Shown here: positions 23,511 through 33,274 of the stretch, in pieces
Position numbering within the stretch: the stretch's first letter is position 1
Layout: every line of letters starts with the position of its first letter
From: an uncultured Aquimarina sp.
GTDB lineage: Bacteria > Bacteroidota > Bacteroidia > Flavobacteriales > Flavobacteriaceae
Direction of reading: 5' to 3'
DNA: 64,000 nucleotides
NCBI GenBank assembly: GCA_947503835.1
Contig: CANNFM010000003.1
Location: 124,001 to 188,000, forward strand
Translations under genes and position numbers: made by a program
The notes under the pieces: generated by a model
The model's input: the letters and a program-made list of their open reading frames with translations, nothing else
Database searches by the model: none
What the model was told of the DNA's origin: nothing

Positions 23511-24212
23511 TTAAATAAGGTTCCTCCTAAAACTCTTTCTAACATCAATAATAATCTCTTTAACTTCACTAGCGGTTAAATCTTTTATTGTAGCTATTTC
23601 TTCAAAATTTAACCTTCCAAAAACAAAAAGATCGATAATTTTAGAGGTCTCCATGGGTAACCAACTATAAAACTTACCTAGTAACTTTTGTTTTCTAAAA
23701 TCTGAGGAAGGCTCAGAGTCTATAATTTTAAGAATTTCAGAATCTAAGTCATCATAGATAAAATTTTGTTTTTCTTCAGCGTTTTGATGATAACATATAT
23801 CATTAAGATCCTCTTTCATAACAAGCTCATTGTCTCCTTCAACAGTATAGTTTTCTTCAAGTTTTTCGAGCTCAATTTTCAAGAAATGACTAGTGCTTAT
23901 GTTTCTTTGATGCCAACCTTCACTATTGTAGAGTTCATCAATAAGATCATCTGCGATTTTAAAAAGTTGGAGTTCTAATGACAATGTATCAACTTCAACA
24001 TCTATGTCATCAGAATATAATTTTAAAATTGCATCATCAATAATCCCATTAGAACAATACATGTTTTGGGGTAAAATACCGACACTTTCGGCAATATATA
24101 ACCTGTGTTTAACATAAGGATGTAAGTGGGGTACAATGGATAATAGTTTCTTACTGAACTCTCTTTGATCATCAGCCCCATAAAATTTCTGTAGTTCTTG
24201 CGTGCTATTCAT
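23511..24212 (-). CDS. Protein with sigma-70 region-4-like C-terminal HTH
   Basis: A 233-aa acidic protein. The last 55 residues (MNTS-like LPMETSKIIDLFVFGRLNFE then EIATIKDLTASEVKEI and RKSFRR) look like the helix-turn-helix of ECF-type sigma region 4. No region 2 is seen, so it is not an ordinary sigma factor. The first 150 residues are helical and unassigned. It is monocistronic, transcribed away from tilS. Confidence 0.5.
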   Translation of the reverse strand: MNSTQELQKFYGADDQREFSKKLLSIVPHLHPYVKHRLYIAESVGILPQNMYCSNGIIDDAILKLYSDDIDVEVDTLSLELQLFKIADDLIDELYNSEGWHQRNISTSHFLKIELEKLEENYTVEGDNELVMKEDLNDICYHQNAEEKQNFIYDDLDSEILKIIDSEPSSDFRKQKLLGKFYSWLPMETSKIIDLFVFGRLNFEEIATIKDLTASEVKEIIIDVRKSFRRNLI

Positions 24213-24374
24213 TAGTGAATGATTTAAGAGTTGTTTTCTAAAAATAACGAAAACAAACCAAAATTGATGTTAAAAACTTGAAAATCAATGCATAAATCAA
24301 TTTTTGGAAGGAATTGTGATAGCAATTCAAAATCGTATATTTGAAAAATTAAAAAAAATATAAACCAAAATCTT

Positions 24375-25688
24375 TTGCTACAAGAGTTCAAAAACCATAT
24401 TGCTAACGATCTTTCATTTCTTTTAGGAAACAAATTATTAATCGCGTGTAGTGGGGGGGTAGATAGTATTGTTCTCACTCGTCTTTGTCGTTTGTTGAAT
24501 TTAGAATTTGGTATTGCACATTGCAATTTTAATCTTAGAGGATCAGAAAGCGATGATGATGAGCAGTTTGTCAAGGATTTTGCTGATCAGGTTAAGGCTC
24601 CTTTTTTTGTAAAACATTTTGACACCCAGAAGTATACTAAAGATCATGGAGTATCTATTCAGATGGCCGCCAGAGAGCTTCGGTATACCTGGTTTAGAGA
24701 AATAGCCAATGAGTATCAATATGATTATATTCTTACAGCACATCATGCCGATGATAATTTAGAGACGTTTTTGATTAATCTTTCAAGAGGAACTGGTATT
24801 GAAGGACTAACAGGAATTCCCGAAATTAATGAAATATTTGTTCGACCATTATTGCCTTTTTCTAGAGATCAAATCATAGAGTTTGCTAAAGAAAGCAAGG
24901 TAGAATGGCGAGAGGATAGTAGCAACAGTAGTGTGAAATATTTAAGAAATAAATTAAGACACGATGTTATACCCGATTTGAAATCAGTAAATCCTCAATT
25001 TTTACAAAACTTCGGGGCTTCTTTAGAGTATCTTAAACAGGGTAATGATTTTATTAAGGGGCAGATATTTCTGATCAAAAAAGGATTATTCGAGTATACA
25101 GAAGGCGATATAATCAAAATACCTATAAATAGACTACGTGAATATGGAAACCCAAGAACGTGTTTATACTTTTTACTAAAAGAGTATGGTTTTAAAGCAT
25201 GGGATGATATCGAAAAGGTGGTTACGGCACAATCTGGGAAACAAATTTATTCTGAAACCTATAGATTGGTAAAAGATAGAGATTATTTATTGCTAAGCCC
25301 AATAATAGAAGGGTTTTCGGATCGAAGTTATAAAATCCCTGAAGAAGAAAACATGATTATGATTCCTTCAGGAACGCTAAAATTTAAAATTGTTGAAGAA
25401 ATGACTGATGTAGATCTGAAAACAATTTTTGTTGATAAAGAAAAGTTAAAGTACCCCCTAACTGTAAGAAAATGGAAAGAAGGCGACTATTTTTATCCAT
25501 TGGGAATGAAAGGCAAGAAGAAATTGAGTAAATATTTTAAAGATGAAAAACTATCTTTACTTGCCAAAGAAAGAGTATGGTTATTGTGTTCTGGAAAAGA
25601 AATCATATGGATCATAAATTATAGAGCAGATAACCGATTTAAGATAATACCCCAAACAAAACAAATATTAAAAATTACAATAACCTGA
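24375..25688 (+). CDS. tilS: tRNA(Ile)-lysidine synthase
   Basis: A 437-aa N-type ATP pyrophosphatase with the PP-loop SGGVDS (residues 26-31), then CNFNLRGSESDDDE and AHHADDNLETFLINLSRGTG, all typical of TilS. It changes cytidine-34 of tRNA-Ile(CAU) to lysidine, so that the tRNA reads AUA; it is essential in most bacteria. A C-terminal TilS-C region (LTVRKWKEGDYFYPLGMKGK) is present. The start is TTG at 24375; no ATG fits. The stop overlaps the dsbD start (TGATG). Confidence 0.95.
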   Translation: MLQEFKNHIANDLSFLLGNKLLIACSGGVDSIVLTRLCRLLNLEFGIAHCNFNLRGSESDDDEQFVKDFADQVKAPFFVKHFDTQKYTKDHGVSIQMAARELRYTWFREIANEYQYDYILTAHHADDNLETFLINLSRGTGIEGLTGIPEINEIFVRPLLPFSRDQIIEFAKESKVEWREDSSNSSVKYLRNKLRHDVIPDLKSVNPQFLQNFGASLEYLKQGNDFIKGQIFLIKKGLFEYTEGDIIKIPINRLREYGNPRTCLYFLLKEYGFKAWDDIEKVVTAQSGKQIYSETYRLVKDRDYLLLSPIIEGFSDRSYKIPEEENMIMIPSGTLKFKIVEEMTDVDLKTIFVDKEKLKYPLTVRKWKEGDYFYPLGMKGKKKLSKYFKDEKLSLLAKERVWLLCSGKEIIWIINYRADNRFKIIPQTKQILKITIT

Positions 25689-27667
25689 TGAGGTACTTCC
25701 TATTATTACTAACTACATTTTTATTTTCTACACCACTTTTTTCACAAACTTTGGACCCTATCAAATGGAAAGCCAATGTTGAAAAAGAGTCTGAAGATAG
25801 CTACATATTATATTTTAAAGCCACTTTGGATAAAGGCTGGCACTTATACTCTCAAAACGAAGCAGAAACAGATGAAATAGCACCCACACCTACAGAGTTT
25901 ACTTTTAATAATGGTGCAGAAACCTATACTTTAGTAGGAGAAACGATAGAACCAAAAGGTATTGAGAAGTATGACAATATCTTTGAGATGGATGTCAAGT
26001 ATTTCGAAAAAGAAGCTACTTTCTCTCAAAAAATAAAACTTGTTGATAAAAGCCTTAAAACAGTAAAAGCAGAAGTGTTTTTTTCGGTTTGTGATGACGA
26101 AAAGTGCCTTGCTCCAGAAGTTCTGGAGTTTGATTTAAATCTTACCGGTGAAGCAACCGAAAATAAAGGAGATGTATCTACAATTACCGCCGAAGATCGA
26201 AGTAAGTCTGAAGCTTTGCATATTAATATAAATGGTAAAGAAAAATTCTTATTAGAAGAAGTAGAACAGAAAAGTTATTTAAATATATTTATTTTAGGGT
26301 TTTTAGGAGGATTAATTGCTTTATTGACACCTTGTGTTTTTCCGATGATACCTCTTACCGTATCGTTTTTCACCAAAGGAGCAAAAGACCGCAAAAAAGG
26401 AACATTTAATGCCGTTTTGTATGGTGTTTTCATATTTGCAATATACGTGTTACTTAGTCTACCTTTTCATCTCTTAGATTCTTTAGACCCAGAGATCCTC
26501 AATAATATCTCTACTAATGTGACACTAAATATTATCTTTTTTATAGTTTTTATTGTATTTGCAATTTCATTTTTTGGGTATTTCGAGATCACTTTACCAG
26601 CATCCTGGAGTAATAGTCTCGATAGTAAAGCAAATAGTATTGGTGGAATAGTAGGAGTGTTTTTTATGGCACTAACACTAGCTTTAGTATCATTTTCTTG
26701 TACCGGACCCATTTTAGGATCATTGCTAGGGGGATCATTAAGCTCTGACGGAGGAGCAATGCAGTTAAGTTTCGGGATGGGAGGTTTTGGCCTGGCTCTG
26801 GCGCTACCATTTGGCTTGTTTGCATTATTCCCTAATTGGCTCAATTCTCTTCCTAAAAGTGGCGGGTGGCTAAATGCTGTAAAAGTAGTGTTAGGGTTTA
26901 TAGAGTTAGCACTTGCATTTAAATTTTTATCCAATGCGGATCTAGTAGAACATTGGGGTATTCTAAAACGCGAAATATTTATAGGAATATGGATTATTAT
27001 CGGTATCGCGATGGTACTCTACCTTTTCGGGAAGTTACGCTTTCCGCATGATAGCCCAATCAAAAAACTAAGCCTTGGTAGGAAGAGTTTAGGAATTCTA
27101 ACACTGGCTTTTGTAATTTATTTAATCCCTGGATTAACCAATACAGCTTATGCTAACCTAAAATTATTAAGTGGTTTTCCTCCACCATTGTTTTACAGCA
27201 TATATGAAAAAGAAACGCATGGGCCATTAGGATTAAATGCCTATACCGATTTTGAAGAAGGTATAAAAATGGCAAAACAACAAAATAAACCTATTATGAT
27301 TGATTTTACGGGCTGGGCTTGTGTAAATTGTCGTAAAATGGAAGAACAGGTATGGAGCTACCAAGAAATTACAGATATTCTGAAGGAAGAATACATACTT
27401 ATCTCTCTTTATGTTGATGATAGAAAGGAACTAGATGAAGATGATCAGTTTAAGTTCTTAAAATCTGATGGTAGTGTTAAGAATATAAAAACCATAGGGG
27501 ATAAATGGGCAACTTTTCAAACCTTAAATTTTAGGAATAATTCTCAACCCTACTATGTTTTAATAGATACAGAGATGAATTTATTAAATCATACTACTGC
27601 GTATACACCAAACACAAATGAGTATTTAAAATGGTTGAAAAAGGGTGTTAAGAATTTCAAGAAATAA
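25688..27667 (+). CDS. dsbD: Thiol:disulfide interchange protein DsbD
   Basis: A 659-aa protein. It has a signal peptide, an N-terminal DsbD-alpha-like domain (residues 22-165, with CDDEKC near 140), a CcdA-like membrane region of about eight helices with LLTPCVFPMIPLTVSFFTKG and SFSCTGPILGS (the two redox cysteines), and a periplasmic thioredoxin-like domain with GWACVNCRKME (CVNC). It carries electrons from cytoplasmic thioredoxin to the periplasm for cytochrome maturation and disulfide reduction. Coupled to tilS by a 1-base overlap. Confidence 0.93.
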   Translation: MRYFLLLLTTFLFSTPLFSQTLDPIKWKANVEKESEDSYILYFKATLDKGWHLYSQNEAETDEIAPTPTEFTFNNGAETYTLVGETIEPKGIEKYDNIFEMDVKYFEKEATFSQKIKLVDKSLKTVKAEVFFSVCDDEKCLAPEVLEFDLNLTGEATENKGDVSTITAEDRSKSEALHININGKEKFLLEEVEQKSYLNIFILGFLGGLIALLTPCVFPMIPLTVSFFTKGAKDRKKGTFNAVLYGVFIFAIYVLLSLPFHLLDSLDPEILNNISTNVTLNIIFFIVFIVFAISFFGYFEITLPASWSNSLDSKANSIGGIVGVFFMALTLALVSFSCTGPILGSLLGGSLSSDGGAMQLSFGMGGFGLALALPFGLFALFPNWLNSLPKSGGWLNAVKVVLGFIELALAFKFLSNADLVEHWGILKREIFIGIWIIIGIAMVLYLFGKLRFPHDSPIKKLSLGRKSLGILTLAFVIYLIPGLTNTAYANLKLLSGFPPPLFYSIYEKETHGPLGLNAYTDFEEGIKMAKQQNKPIMIDFTGWACVNCRKMEEQVWSYQEITDILKEEYILISLYVDDRKELDEDDQFKFLKSDGSVKNIKTIGDKWATFQTLNFRNNSQPYYVLIDTEMNLLNHTTAYTPNTNEYLKWLKKGVKNFKK

Positions 27668-27710
27668 AACTCTATTCTTTTTAAAACCAAGCTATGTTTC
27701 TAAACTTATG

Positions 27711-27754
27711 GTGAATTTTTATTCATTTTAATTGTTTAATGAATAAAAATTCAC
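27711..27754. promoter_or_regulatory. Double TetR operator
   Basis: A perfect 17-bp inverted repeat (27711-27727 with 27738-27754). Each arm is itself a palindrome TGAAT-N4-ATTCA (27712-27725 and 27740-27753). The right site lies between the -33 and -7 elements of the tetR promoter, as expected for autorepression. A third site of the same form is at 28375. Confidence 0.85.
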
Positions 27755-27763
27755 TTATATTTG
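27732..27763 (+). promoter_or_regulatory. tetR promoter
   Basis: TTG (27732-27734) and TATATTTG (27756-27763) with a 21-base gap. The transcript would begin near 27770, which fixes the tetR start at the ATG 27782 and excludes the in-frame TTG at 27761. Confidence 0.7.
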
Positions 27764-27781
27764 CGCGGAGTATTAGTAAAC

Positions 27782-28357
27782 ATGCCAAAGTTAAAAGATC
27801 AAAATAAGGTTAACGCTATTCATAAAGCCACTATAGAATTAGTTACTAAAACTGGTTTCTCGGGTTTAAAAATGGCAGAGGTTGCTAAAAAATCTGGTGT
27901 AGCAACAGGTACGTTATATGTGTATTATTCGAGTAAAGAGGATCTTATCAATGACGTATATCTTATCACAAAAAAGGAGATTTCAGCTGCAATTATAAGT
28001 CCAGAGTATCTAAAAGACACTTTCTATGAAACCTTTAAAGCAATGTGGTATGGATATTTTGGGTATTGCCTTCAATATCCGGAAAAAATGCTTTTTGTAG
28101 AACAATTTATCTATAGTGGTTATATTTCAGAAGAGAATATGCAAACTACCGATTCATATTTCGAATCACTAGATCAATTCCTGATAGATGGCCAAAAACA
28201 AGGGTATATTAAAGATGTGGATGTCGAAATTGTGAAAGCCCAATTGCAAGGCGCTATTCATGAAATAGTAAAAATGGTGGTAAAAGGAAATATTCAACTT
28301 CAAAAAGACGGTATGCATACATGTTTTACTATGGCATGGAATAGCATTAGGAAATAA
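27782..28357 (+). CDS. TetR-family transcriptional repressor
   Basis: A 191-aa regulator. The N-terminal HTH is AIHKATIELVTKTGFSGLKM, then AEVAKKSGVATGTLYVYYSS and KEDLINDVY (residues 10-60). The C-terminal domain is a ligand-binding helical bundle. TGAAT-N4-ATTCA sites lie in its own promoter and before the next gene, so it most likely represses itself and the SDR gene until a small ligand binds. The ATG at 27782 is preferred because the promoter lies just upstream. Confidence 0.92.
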   Translation: MPKLKDQNKVNAIHKATIELVTKTGFSGLKMAEVAKKSGVATGTLYVYYSSKEDLINDVYLITKKEISAAIISPEYLKDTFYETFKAMWYGYFGYCLQYPEKMLFVEQFIYSGYISEENMQTTDSYFESLDQFLIDGQKQGYIKDVDVEIVKAQLQGAIHEIVKMVVKGNIQLQKDGMHTCFTMAWNSIRK

Positions 28358-28374
28358 TTTTTTTAACTTTTAAA

Positions 28375-28388
28375 TGAATAAATATTCG
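28375..28388. promoter_or_regulatory. Third TetR operator, before the SDR gene
   Basis: TGAATAAATATTCG, one base off the TGAAT-N4-ATTCA form found twice at 27711-27754. It lies 16 bases before the SDR start codon. Confidence 0.7.
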
Positions 28389-28403
28389 CTAAAATAATTT
28401 TAA

Positions 28404-29186
28404 ATGAAAAAGACAGCTTTAATTACCGGAGCATCCAATGGTATTGGATTAGAATTGGCAAGAGTGCATGCATCTAAAGGAGATAACCTTGTTTTGGTAG
28501 CAAGAAATCAAACGAAATTAGAAGAACTAAAATTAGAATTAGAAAAACAGTATCAAGTAAGTGCAGTGGTAATTGCAAAAGATCTTTCTGTTCCAAATGC
28601 AGCTCGAGACGTTTTTGATGAGACGCAGAAAAAAGGTATCCAAGTAGATTTTTTAATTAATAACGCAGGTTTTGGAGATTTTGGAATGTTCTATGAAACT
28701 GATTGGGATAAAGAACACAAGATGATTGAGCTTAATATTACCGCATTGACGCAGTTTACCAAACTATACTTAAAAGAAATGGTAAAACGAAATAGTGGTA
28801 AAATTATGAATGTAGCATCAACTGCTGCTTTTCAACCGGGACCAACTATGGCAATTTATTATGCTACAAAGGCTTATGTTTTACATTTTTCAGAAGCGAT
28901 AGCTAATGAACTTAAAGGTCAAAATATCACAGTCACTGCACTGTGCCCGGGAGCAACAGAAAGTGGATTTCAATCTGTTGCAGAAATGGAAGAAAGTAAG
29001 CTTGTAAAAGGTAAAAAACTACCGTCATCAAAAACAGTAGCACATTATGGTTATAAAGCCATGATGAAAGGAAAAACGGTAGCTATTCATGGATTAATGA
29101 ATAGAATACTGGCAAATTCAGTACGGTTTATGCCTAGAAAAATGGTAACCGCTGTAACAAGAAGTGTACAGGATAAAGCTAAATAA
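28404..29186 (+). CDS. Short-chain dehydrogenase/reductase
   Basis: A 260-aa classical SDR. The cofactor motif is TGASNGIGLELAR (residues 7-19), followed by NNAGFGDFG, the catalytic Ser in NVASTAAFQ, and YYATKAYV (Tyr-x-x-x-Lys). An ARN after the second strand (VLVARNQTKLEEL) favours NADP(H). It probably reduces a ketone, aldehyde or acyl substrate sensed by the TetR protein. A terminator follows. Confidence 0.9.
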   Translation: MKKTALITGASNGIGLELARVHASKGDNLVLVARNQTKLEELKLELEKQYQVSAVVIAKDLSVPNAARDVFDETQKKGIQVDFLINNAGFGDFGMFYETDWDKEHKMIELNITALTQFTKLYLKEMVKRNSGKIMNVASTAAFQPGPTMAIYYATKAYVLHFSEAIANELKGQNITVTALCPGATESGFQSVAEMEESKLVKGKKLPSSKTVAHYGYKAMMKGKTVAIHGLMNRILANSVRFMPRKMVTAVTRSVQDKAK

Positions 29187-29209
29187 TACTCAACTTTAAT
29201 TCATTTATT

Positions 29210-29248
29210 AACCTGTGAAATATTCAATACTTCACAGGTTTTTTTTGC
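29210..29248 (+). terminator. Terminator after the SDR gene
   Basis: Arms AACCTGTGAA (29210-29219) and TTCACAGGTT (29231-29240) followed by eight T. Confidence 0.85.
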
Positions 29249-29328
29249 AGTGCTGTTAAAATCTCCTTAAAACTATCCTGCTCGCACTATCAATTTTTTA
29301 TCTTCAGCCATAAACTAAATTCAAACCA

Positions 29329-31179
29329 ATGCAATCCGTCAAATTAATAATGATAAGAGGACTCTTTCTCTTATGTTTTCTTTTTGGATATACCCAAAAT
29401 TCTGATTCATATAGTGTAAAAGATCATTACAACAAACAAGAAGTTGATATTGTAATGAGAGATGGGATTAAACTACATACCACTATCTATTCTCCAAAAG
29501 ATACATCCAAGAAGTATCCAATCCTTATGCAACGCACGCCTTATAGCTCGAGGCCTTATGGTAAAGATCAATTTCGATCTAAAATTGGACCGAATGAGTT
29601 TTTAATGAAAGAAGGTAATATTATTGTGTATCAGGATGTACGTGGTCGTTGGATGAGCGAAGGTGTTTATGACAATATGCGAGCATACATTCCTAACAAA
29701 AAAGGAAAACAATTTGACGAAGCCAGTGATACCTATGATACTATTGATTGGCTGGTTAAAAATGTAGATAATACTAATAAAAAAGTTGGAGTTTGGGGGA
29801 TCTCGTATCCAGGTTTTTATGCCACATATTCTTTATTAGATTCGCATCCGGCTCTCAAAGCTGTATCTCCACAAGCCTGTATTGGAGATTTTTATTTTGA
29901 TGATTTTCATCATAATGGGGCATATTTATTGAGTTATTGGAGAGCTACAGCTGTTTTTGGTTATGAAAAAACAGAACCAACTCCAGAGTCATGGTATACG
30001 TTTCCAGATCTTAAAAGTGAAGATCAGTACCAATTCTTCAAGGATATCGGTCCGTTAAGTAATTTGGATACATATTATAAAGAAGACAATGTATTCTGGA
30101 CACAGTTAAAAGAGCACCCGGATTATGATGAATTCTGGCAGAAAAGAGGAATCATCCAGCATTTAAAAGATATTAAACCCGCAGTAATGGTTGTGGGGGG
30201 GCTTTTTGATGCCGAAGATTTATACGGTCCTTTTGAAACGTATGAGAAGATCGAGAACCGAAGTGATAATTATAATATTATGGTTTTTGGGCCATGGAGC
30301 CACGGTGATTGGGCAAGAACAAAGAAAAGACAAGCTATAGGTAATGTGTATTTTGGTGATGATCTTTCTTTAAACTATCAGAAGAATATAGAAACCAAGT
30401 TTTTCAATCATTTTTTAAAAGGTGAAGGAAATCATAATTCAGGATTACCCGAGATTCAGATTTTTGATACCGGAAAAAAGGAATGGAATTCTTATGAAAG
30501 CTGGCCACCCAAGAATATCGAAAAGAAAACCTTTTACCTTTCTGAAAATGACCGATTGTCTAAAGAAACAAAAGATAGTTTTTCAGAATTTATTAGTGAT
30601 CCTAAGAAACCTGTTCCGTACACCGAAGATATAAAAATGGTATTTACACCAAGAAAATATATGACCGATGATCAAAGATTTGCTGCACGACGACCCGATG
30701 TATTGGTATTTGAAACTCCTGCACTTTCAGAAGATCTAACTATGTCAGGTGAGGTGTTGGCAAAATTAAAAGTTGCTACCACGGGAACAGATGCAGATTG
30801 GGTGGTAAAATTGATAGATGTTTATGCTAATGATGTTAAAGATACCGAAGAAACTCAAAAGTACTTAAAGATGTCTAATTACCATATGTTGGTGCGTAGC
30901 GAGGTTATGCGAGGAAAATATAGAAATGATTTTAGTAAACCAGAACCATTTGTACCTAACACAAAAACTGAAGTGAATATAAAATTACAAGATGTACACC
31001 ATACATTTAAGAAAGGACATAAAATTCAGATTCAAGTGCAGAGTACCTGGTTTCCTTTGATAGACTTAAATCCGCAAACCTATGTGCCTAATATTTTTAA
31101 AGCAGTAGCGTCAGATTTTACCAAACAAACACATAAGGTATATCACGATTCTTCGATTGAAGTTACCGTATTGAAATAA
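29329..31179 (+). CDS. CocE/NonD-family (X-Pro dipeptidyl-peptidase-like) hydrolase
   Basis: A 616-aa exported serine hydrolase with a signal peptide. The catalytic Ser lies in WGISYPGFYA (about residue 160), the Asp in GLFDAEDLYGP and the His in GPWSHGDW. Early markers are DGIKLHTTIYSP and DVRGRWMSEG. The C-terminal jelly-roll (residues about 425-615) is the PepX-C domain. Family members cleave esters, amides or Xaa-Pro dipeptides. It sits next to another peptidase-like gene. Confidence 0.92.
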   Translation: MQSVKLIMIRGLFLLCFLFGYTQNSDSYSVKDHYNKQEVDIVMRDGIKLHTTIYSPKDTSKKYPILMQRTPYSSRPYGKDQFRSKIGPNEFLMKEGNIIVYQDVRGRWMSEGVYDNMRAYIPNKKGKQFDEASDTYDTIDWLVKNVDNTNKKVGVWGISYPGFYATYSLLDSHPALKAVSPQACIGDFYFDDFHHNGAYLLSYWRATAVFGYEKTEPTPESWYTFPDLKSEDQYQFFKDIGPLSNLDTYYKEDNVFWTQLKEHPDYDEFWQKRGIIQHLKDIKPAVMVVGGLFDAEDLYGPFETYEKIENRSDNYNIMVFGPWSHGDWARTKKRQAIGNVYFGDDLSLNYQKNIETKFFNHFLKGEGNHNSGLPEIQIFDTGKKEWNSYESWPPKNIEKKTFYLSENDRLSKETKDSFSEFISDPKKPVPYTEDIKMVFTPRKYMTDDQRFAARRPDVLVFETPALSEDLTMSGEVLAKLKVATTGTDADWVVKLIDVYANDVKDTEETQKYLKMSNYHMLVRSEVMRGKYRNDFSKPEPFVPNTKTEVNIKLQDVHHTFKKGHKIQIQVQSTWFPLIDLNPQTYVPNIFKAVASDFTKQTHKVYHDSSIEVTVLK

Positions 31180-31209
31180 AATAACTAACCTTTATAAATT
31201 AATAATAAG

Positions 31210-33063
31210 ATGAAAATAAAAATTAGTATACTACTTCTTTCTTTTCTTTTGACTTTATGGAGTTGTAAGCAAGATGCTAAAGAATCAGAAGAAAATAGTA
31301 CTGTTTCTGAAGAAGTGATCCAGGAACATTCTAAGAACTTAAATGATTGGTTCGAAGCACAATTTCAGGAAGATATAGCAAAATCACCTATGACCCAAAC
31401 GTATTTAGGTATTAAAACTGATTATGGTAAATGGGATGATATATCATCAAAAAGGGAAGCAAAAGATCTGGAACGCGCAAAAGAGCGTCTGGCATATCTT
31501 AAAGACTCTATAGATGTGGCTAAATTGAATAAAGCCACTGCGCTTAGTTTTAAATTGATGAGACAGAGCCTAGAAAATGAAATCGAAGATTTTCAATATC
31601 GATTTTATAATTATCCTATAAATCAAATGCATGGTATGCAGGCAGAAATTCCTGCTTTTATGATAAATATGCATAGAATAGGAGATAAAAGTGATGCAGA
31701 AGCTTATGTTTCAAGATTAAACGGCATGAAAGAGTTGTTTGCCCAAGTAGTTGAAAATTTGAAGATTCGAGAAAAAAATGGGATTCTTCCTCCTAAATTT
31801 GTTTTTGCCAAGGTGTTAGATGATAGCCGTAACATCATAATAGGGCAGCCTTTTGATAAGTCTAATAAAGAAAGTACGCTATTGGCAGATTTTAAAAGAA
31901 AAGTAAAAAAACTAGAACTCTCTGAAGAAGAAAACAATGAATTATTTGTTAAAGCAGAGAAGGCGCTTTTAGAAGGTGTAAAGCCGGCATTCGAAAATCT
32001 CATAGTTTTACTCGAAGAACAACAACAAAGAGCTACTACCGAGGATGGTTGTTGGAAATTTCCGAAAGGAAATGCGTTTTATAACAACGCTCTTAAGCGT
32101 ACAACAACCACAGATTTTACTGCAGATCAAATACATGAACTTGGTTTGAAAGAGGTAGCACGTATACATGACGAAATGCGTGATATTATGAAGCAAGTAA
32201 AGTATGAAGGTACATTACAGGATTTCTTTAAGTTTATGAAAGAAGATAAAAAATTCTATTTCGCAAATGATGAGGCAGGAAAAAAAGCCTATATGGAGCA
32301 AGCGGTAGGATTAATTGATACCATGAAATCAAGATTGAATGAGTTATTCATTACTAAACCAAAAGCAGACATTATTGTAAAAGCAGTAGAACCTTTTAGA
32401 GAAAAAAGTGCAGGAAAAGCTTTTTATCAAATGGGAACACCAGATGGATCTAGACCAGGTACTTATTATGCTAATTTATATGATATGGAAGCAATGCCAA
32501 TATACCAAATGGAAGCCTTGGCATATCATGAAGGTATTCCCGGACATCATATGCAGATTTCAATTGCGCAAGAACTACAGGATATCCCGAAGTTTAGAAA
32601 ATACGGTAGATATACGGCTTATATAGAAGGTTGGGGATTATATAATGAGTTTTTACCAAAGGAAATAGGTATGTATAGTGATCCATATTCTGATTTTGGA
32701 AGATTAGCAATGGAACTATGGAGAGCTTGTAGATTAGTTGTCGATACAGGGATTCATACAAAAAAGTGGAGTAGAGAAGAAGGAATTAAATATTATACTG
32801 ATAATACTCCTAATGCAGAAAGTGACGCCATAAAGATGGTTGAACGCCACATTGTAATGCCTAGTCAGGCAACGGCATACAAAGTAGGAATGAATAAAAT
32901 TCTGGAATTAAGAGAAGATGCCCGAAAAAAGCTCGGTGATCAATTTGATATTAGAGAATTTCATGATGTTGTATTGACTAATGGAGCCGTACCACTTAAT
33001 ATCCTGGAAGAATTGGTAGCAGAGTGGGTAGCTTTAAAAAATAGTGCTTCCAACGAAATATAG
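31210..33063 (+). CDS. DUF885 lipoprotein, putative metallopeptidase
   Basis: A 617-aa protein with a lipoprotein signal (LLTLWSC). It has the DUF885 marker AYHEGIPGHHMQISIAQE, with the HExxxH-like metal site near residue 440, and NELFLPKE-type YNEFLPKEIGMY further on. Members are thought to be zinc carboxypeptidases or aminopeptidases. The gene begins 30 bases after the CocE gene and ends before a strong terminator, so both probably form one peptide-degrading operon. Confidence 0.9.
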   Translation: MKIKISILLLSFLLTLWSCKQDAKESEENSTVSEEVIQEHSKNLNDWFEAQFQEDIAKSPMTQTYLGIKTDYGKWDDISSKREAKDLERAKERLAYLKDSIDVAKLNKATALSFKLMRQSLENEIEDFQYRFYNYPINQMHGMQAEIPAFMINMHRIGDKSDAEAYVSRLNGMKELFAQVVENLKIREKNGILPPKFVFAKVLDDSRNIIIGQPFDKSNKESTLLADFKRKVKKLELSEEENNELFVKAEKALLEGVKPAFENLIVLLEEQQQRATTEDGCWKFPKGNAFYNNALKRTTTTDFTADQIHELGLKEVARIHDEMRDIMKQVKYEGTLQDFFKFMKEDKKFYFANDEAGKKAYMEQAVGLIDTMKSRLNELFITKPKADIIVKAVEPFREKSAGKAFYQMGTPDGSRPGTYYANLYDMEAMPIYQMEALAYHEGIPGHHMQISIAQELQDIPKFRKYGRYTAYIEGWGLYNEFLPKEIGMYSDPYSDFGRLAMELWRACRLVVDTGIHTKKWSREEGIKYYTDNTPNAESDAIKMVERHIVMPSQATAYKVGMNKILELREDARKKLGDQFDIREFHDVVLTNGAVPLNILEELVAEWVALKNSASNEI

Positions 33064-33101
33064 GATTCTTAAGAATACAAGAGTAATTTTAACACCAATA
33101 G

Positions 33102-33132
33102 AATAAGCCCTTCATATAATGAAGGGCTTATT
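33102..33132. terminator. Strong bidirectional terminator
   Basis: A perfect 14-bp stem, AATAAGCCCTTCAT (33102-33115) and its complement (33119-33132), with a 3-base loop. Confidence 0.85.
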
Positions 33133-33274
33133 TATTTTAAAAATAAACCTGTTTACGGTAAAACCACAAAATTAATGTAAGAAAAAAACTACAAAGTAAC
33201 TAAAAATGCATTATTTTGTGTATTTTGCAGATTAAATAAGCTTTTTATCATATTAAGCCCCCAAATATAACAAT

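Noticed and set aside
27761..27781. TTG start for the TetR gene
   Set aside because: It falls within the -7 promoter element, before the predicted transcription start.
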